Source: Enterocloster bolteae
Lineage (GTDB): Bacteria; Bacillota; Clostridia; Lachnospirales; Lachnospiraceae
Length of the DNA: 64,000 bases
Reading direction: 5' to 3'
Assembly: GCF_002234575.2 (NCBI RefSeq)
Contig: NZ_CP022464.2
Location: forward strand, 3,658,001-3,722,000
The notes under the pieces are model-generated. The model was given only the letters and a program-made list of their open reading frames with translations, was not told where the DNA came from and ran no database searches. Shown piece after piece: positions 61,450-64,000 of the stretch. The position numbers were made by a program, and so were the translations under genes. Every line of letters begins with the position of its first letter. Within the stretch, counting starts at the first letter, position 1.

Positions 61450-62100
61450 ATGACAGAATATTTTCAGAAAAATCTATTTAAAGACATTTCCATTGATGAG
61501 TATAAAAAACTGCTCTCCTGCCTGGACGGAAGAACAAAACAGTTTAAGGCTGGCGAGACCATATGCGATTACGATGAAGGCTTTCATGAAATCGGCATCA
61601 TCGGCAAAGGCACTGCCTCCGTTGTCCGCTATGAATACAACGGAGCCAGAACCATCCTGGAACGCCTGGGTCCCCAGGACATCTTCGGCCATCTGCTTTC
61701 CTACGAGGGCAGCGAACATGCCGGTATCAGCGTTGTCTGTGACAGCCCCTGTGACATTCTCTTCATCCACTACGCCACCATCGGTTCTCCCTGTACCAGG
61801 TCCTGCGCCCACCATCACCAGCTGACCCAAAATCTGCTGGACCTGATTTCGGAGCGGGCCTTAAACTTAAGCCGCAGGGTGGAGGTTCTGTCCCAGCGCA
61901 CCATCCGCGAAAAGCTCATATGTTACTTCATGCAGCTGGCCGCTCAGGCCAAAGCCTCTTCCTTCAGCCTTCCCTTTACCATGGTTGACCTGGCCGATTA
62001 CCTTTCCATTGACCGCAGCGCCATGACAAGGGAGCTGAAACGAATGAAGGAGGAAGGGCTGATTGAGATGGACAAGCGCTGTGTCCGCCTATTCCTTTAA
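61450..62100 (+). CDS. Crp/Fnr-family transcriptional regulator
   Basis: A 216-residue regulator with an N-terminal cyclic-nucleotide-type sensor barrel (FKAGETICDYDEGFHEIGIIGKGTASVVRY, LGPQDIFGHLL) and C-terminal HTH (FTMVDLADYLSIDRSAMTRELKRMKEEGLIEM). The sensor has a cluster of cysteine/histidine: SPCTRSCAHHHQLTQN at about residues 117-132, which could bind heme or metal or act as a redox switch, though Crp-family cofactor ligands vary. A 16-bp palindrome upstream suggests autoregulation. The 3' end overlaps the converging GGDEF/EAL gene by 12 bases. Confidence 0.88.
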   Translation: MTEYFQKNLFKDISIDEYKKLLSCLDGRTKQFKAGETICDYDEGFHEIGIIGKGTASVVRYEYNGARTILERLGPQDIFGHLLSYEGSEHAGISVVCDSPCDILFIHYATIGSPCTRSCAHHHQLTQNLLDLISERALNLSRRVEVLSQRTIREKLICYFMQLAAQAKASSFSLPFTMVDLADYLSIDRSAMTRELKRMKEEGLIEMDKRCVRLFL

Positions 62101-64000
62101 TCTGTCTTCAAACTGCCGGGCGCTCATAGGGCGCCCGAAATAATATCCCTGTATATATTCCATTCCCAGTTCCCTTACAGCCTCATACTCCTCTTTCGTC
62201 TCCACGCCCTCCAGGCATACCTTCCTGCCCACATCATGGCACAAGTCGGTGATGGATCGGATAAAGGTAGCATTAAAGAGGTCTGAGGTGATCCCCTTCA
62301 CAAATCCCCTGTCTATCTTCACCACATCCACGGGGATACTTTTCAGTGAAAACAAAGACGAATACCCCACCCCGAAATCATCCATGGCAATTTTTACCCC
62401 AAGTTCCTTCATCTGTGCAATCAGGCGCAGGGTGTCCTCCTCTGCCTTTGCCAGGTATGTCTCGGTCAGTTCCATAATGAGTCTGGACGGCGCCAGGCTG
62501 TTTTCCTCCAGCACCGTCCTGAGGAAGGAAATAAAATCCCCCTGGGTAAGCTGGATATAAGACAGATTCACACTAATCTGGAAATCCGGCTTTGACCGGC
62601 TCCATTCCAGGCACTGGGCCATACTATGGCTCAGTATCCACTGTCCAAAAGGAATGATTAAGCCGCTCTGCTCCATCAAAGGGATAAACTCGCCGGGAGA
62701 AACATCCCCGTATTTGCTGCAGTGCCATCTGGCAAGAGCCTCAGCTCCGCAGAGCCTGCCCGACAATGTGTCTACCTGGGGCTGGTAATGGATGGTGAAT
62801 CCCGCAAAGCCGCGCTCCACGCTCTCCCGCAAAAGCTCCATCAGCTCCAGCCGCCGCTCCCTGTCAGCCAGGATATCCCTGGAAAACACGGTCATCCGGT
62901 TCTTTCCCATCATTTTGGAGTATTCCAGAGAATAGTTGGCGCTCTTAAGGAGCTCCAGATAATTACTCCCATCCTCAGGATAACCAGCATACCCCGCCGA
63001 CAGGGTACAGAAGTATTTCCTTCCCCCGTACTCCTGCTGCCTGCAGAAATTCTGCTGAAGCTTACCATATATGCGGGCAGCTTCTTTTGCATCCCCTTCC
63101 AGGAGGAGGATGCCGAATTCATCCCCATCCAGCCGATAGAGCATGGCATTGGGCGGAAGCATGGATGCCGCCTTCTGGGCCGTAATCCGCAGGACCTCAT
63201 CCCCAAAAGAACGGTCGTACAGATCATTGATATTTTTAAAGGAATCCATGTCCAGCACCATAAGGCCGATAGAATCCATACTTTTGCGGCCTGCCAGGTA
63301 TTTCTTGATATTTCCCTCAAATTCGTATTTGTTGTACAGGCCGGTCATATGGTCAATCTGGTTTTTTTTGCCCAGATTACTAATCATGCCGGCAAACAGC
63401 TCCGGCTGTCCGTCCTTATCTCTGAGCATCTTCCCCCGGCACCGCAGCCATATCCATTCCCCTCTCACATTCCTGGCCCGGTATTCTATATTATGATAAT
63501 CCTCTCTTCCGTCCGCTATACTCTGATTACTCTCCAGAAAATAGGCTTCATCATGAGGATGAATCAGCTGCCCCCAAAATGCGGCTGCCTCCCTGACCGT
63601 CTGCCCCGGCAGTCCGAATTCCTCCACCATGGCCTGGGGATAGCGGAACACCCCGGTTTTCATATTTCCCACAAAAATATAATCATCCGTGCTGGCTGAC
63701 AGCGCTTCATAGAGGCTTCCGCCGGCATAATCAAAAGTCTCATCCCCGCTCTCAGGTTTCTCTTCAAGCCTGCGCTTGGCACGATCTATATGATATCCTC
63801 TCTTCTGTATATACATCTGCTCATCCGCCCGGGATATGATGTCCTCCACCGATCCCATTTCCCCCGGATAGACCTCTGCGATTCCGTAGCTGAAAGAGAC
63901 ATCATACTCCTTGAGCAGGCGTTCTCGTTCCTGACCTGCCCTGGTTAAGAGCCGCTTCATGCTTTCGTCTGCCGCGTTCATATCACGCCCATAAAATACC
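62089..64000 (-). CDS. GGDEF-PAS-GGDEF-EAL protein (5' end beyond the window)
   Basis: A c-di-GMP enzyme of at least 636 residues. The frame is open from the right edge, where the end of a first GGDEF domain is visible (VSFSYGIAEVYPGEMGSVEDIISRADEQMYIQKRG). A PAS-like segment follows (about residues 70-190 in this part, with YRARNVRGEWIWLRCRGKML). A second GGDEF has the motif DGDEF in place of GGDEF, so cyclase activity is uncertain. The EAL domain is intact: EALARWH, LMELTETYL, MDDFGVGYSSL and KIDRGFVKGI, so phosphodiesterase activity is likely. The full N-terminus is unseen. Confidence 0.9.
   Translation of the reverse strand, partial: VFYGRDMNAADESMKRLLTRAGQERERLLKEYDVSFSYGIAEVYPGEMGSVEDIISRADEQMYIQKRGYHIDRAKRRLEEKPESGDETFDYAGGSLYEALSASTDDYIFVGNMKTGVFRYPQAMVEEFGLPGQTVREAAAFWGQLIHPHDEAYFLESNQSIADGREDYHNIEYRARNVRGEWIWLRCRGKMLRDKDGQPELFAGMISNLGKKNQIDHMTGLYNKYEFEGNIKKYLAGRKSMDSIGLMVLDMDSFKNINDLYDRSFGDEVLRITAQKAASMLPPNAMLYRLDGDEFGILLLEGDAKEAARIYGKLQQNFCRQQEYGGRKYFCTLSAGYAGYPEDGSNYLELLKSANYSLEYSKMMGKNRMTVFSRDILADRERRLELMELLRESVERGFAGFTIHYQPQVDTLSGRLCGAEALARWHCSKYGDVSPGEFIPLMEQSGLIIPFGQWILSHSMAQCLEWSRSKPDFQISVNLSYIQLTQGDFISFLRTVLEENSLAPSRLIMELTETYLAKAEEDTLRLIAQMKELGVKIAMDDFGVGYSSLFSLKSIPVDVVKIDRGFVKGITSDLFNATFIRSITDLCHDVGRKVCLEGVETKEEYEAVRELGMEYIQGYYFGRPMSARQFEDRLKE

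Noticed and set aside
1..64000. CRISPR array, IS element, prophage, rRNA operon
   Set aside because: No direct repeats with spacers, no transposase, integrase or phage structural genes, and no rRNA sequence were recognised in the window.

Overview
The window reads as a chromosomal segment of an anaerobic, low-GC-lineage Firmicute with roughly balanced base composition, most likely a Lachnospiraceae member of the Enterocloster (Clostridium) bolteae/clostridioforme type. That placement is inference. It rests on pyruvate:ferredoxin oxidoreductase, an HprK with a Crh-like HPr, LexA boxes of the GAAC-N4-GTTC type, a leuS T-box and strong AGGAGG ribosome binding sites. No rRNA, CRISPR array, prophage or insertion sequence was seen. 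One tRNA, tRNA-Ala(GGC), is present. Two genes run off the edges: lysS on the left and a GGDEF/EAL protein on the right.

Left block (1-15600, all minus strand) is core housekeeping: greA-lysS behind a near-consensus promoter, dus with a small acidic partner, pfkA, dnaE, then the hprK-murB-rapZ-whiA-crh cluster, uvrC and a DUF4015 lipoprotein. The crh-like HPr has Glu at position 15 and Ser at 46. It can therefore be a target of HprK but not a PTS phosphocarrier. The yvcK gene usually found between rapZ and whiA is absent. A LexA-like box lies at the promoter of the DUF4015-uvrC pair.

The middle-left block (15600-27200) is carbohydrate and accessory: a UxuB-type reductase, a 49-residue secreted or membrane peptide below usual gene-calling size, a repeat-bearing lipoprotein, and a complete sucrose PTS module (scrB, scrA, LacI-type scrR) with a clear promoter flanked by two repressor-type operators and a third operator-like match inside scrR. 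A small racemase plus metallo-beta-lactamase pair follows, sitting beside what looks like the 3' remnant of a lysine/alanine-rich gene.

The block 27200-34800 holds mostly small poorly known genes. The most notable is an 87-residue protein whose promoter carries two LexA boxes, one of them a 20-bp perfect palindrome, which makes it a candidate uncharacterised SOS protein. An orphan HD half of a CCA-adding enzyme overlaps a COG3541-type nucleotidyltransferase.

The right block (34800-64000) carries nifJ, a VanW/G5 envelope protein, PHP phosphoesterase, AI-2E exporter, AlaX-type editing protein, a striking two-module Cys/Gly-rich protein (21 Cys and 29 Gly in 85 residues), L,D-transpeptidase, leuS with a T-box leader, a DUF1538 membrane protein coupled to a tandem P-II-like protein behind repeated TTAACATAA motifs, and an EndoQ-like PHP domain fused to a UvrD helicase ending in a sliding-clamp motif. 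It closes with an aconitase-citrate synthase operon, a CPBP protease, a Crp/Fnr regulator with its own palindrome, and the c-di-GMP protein.
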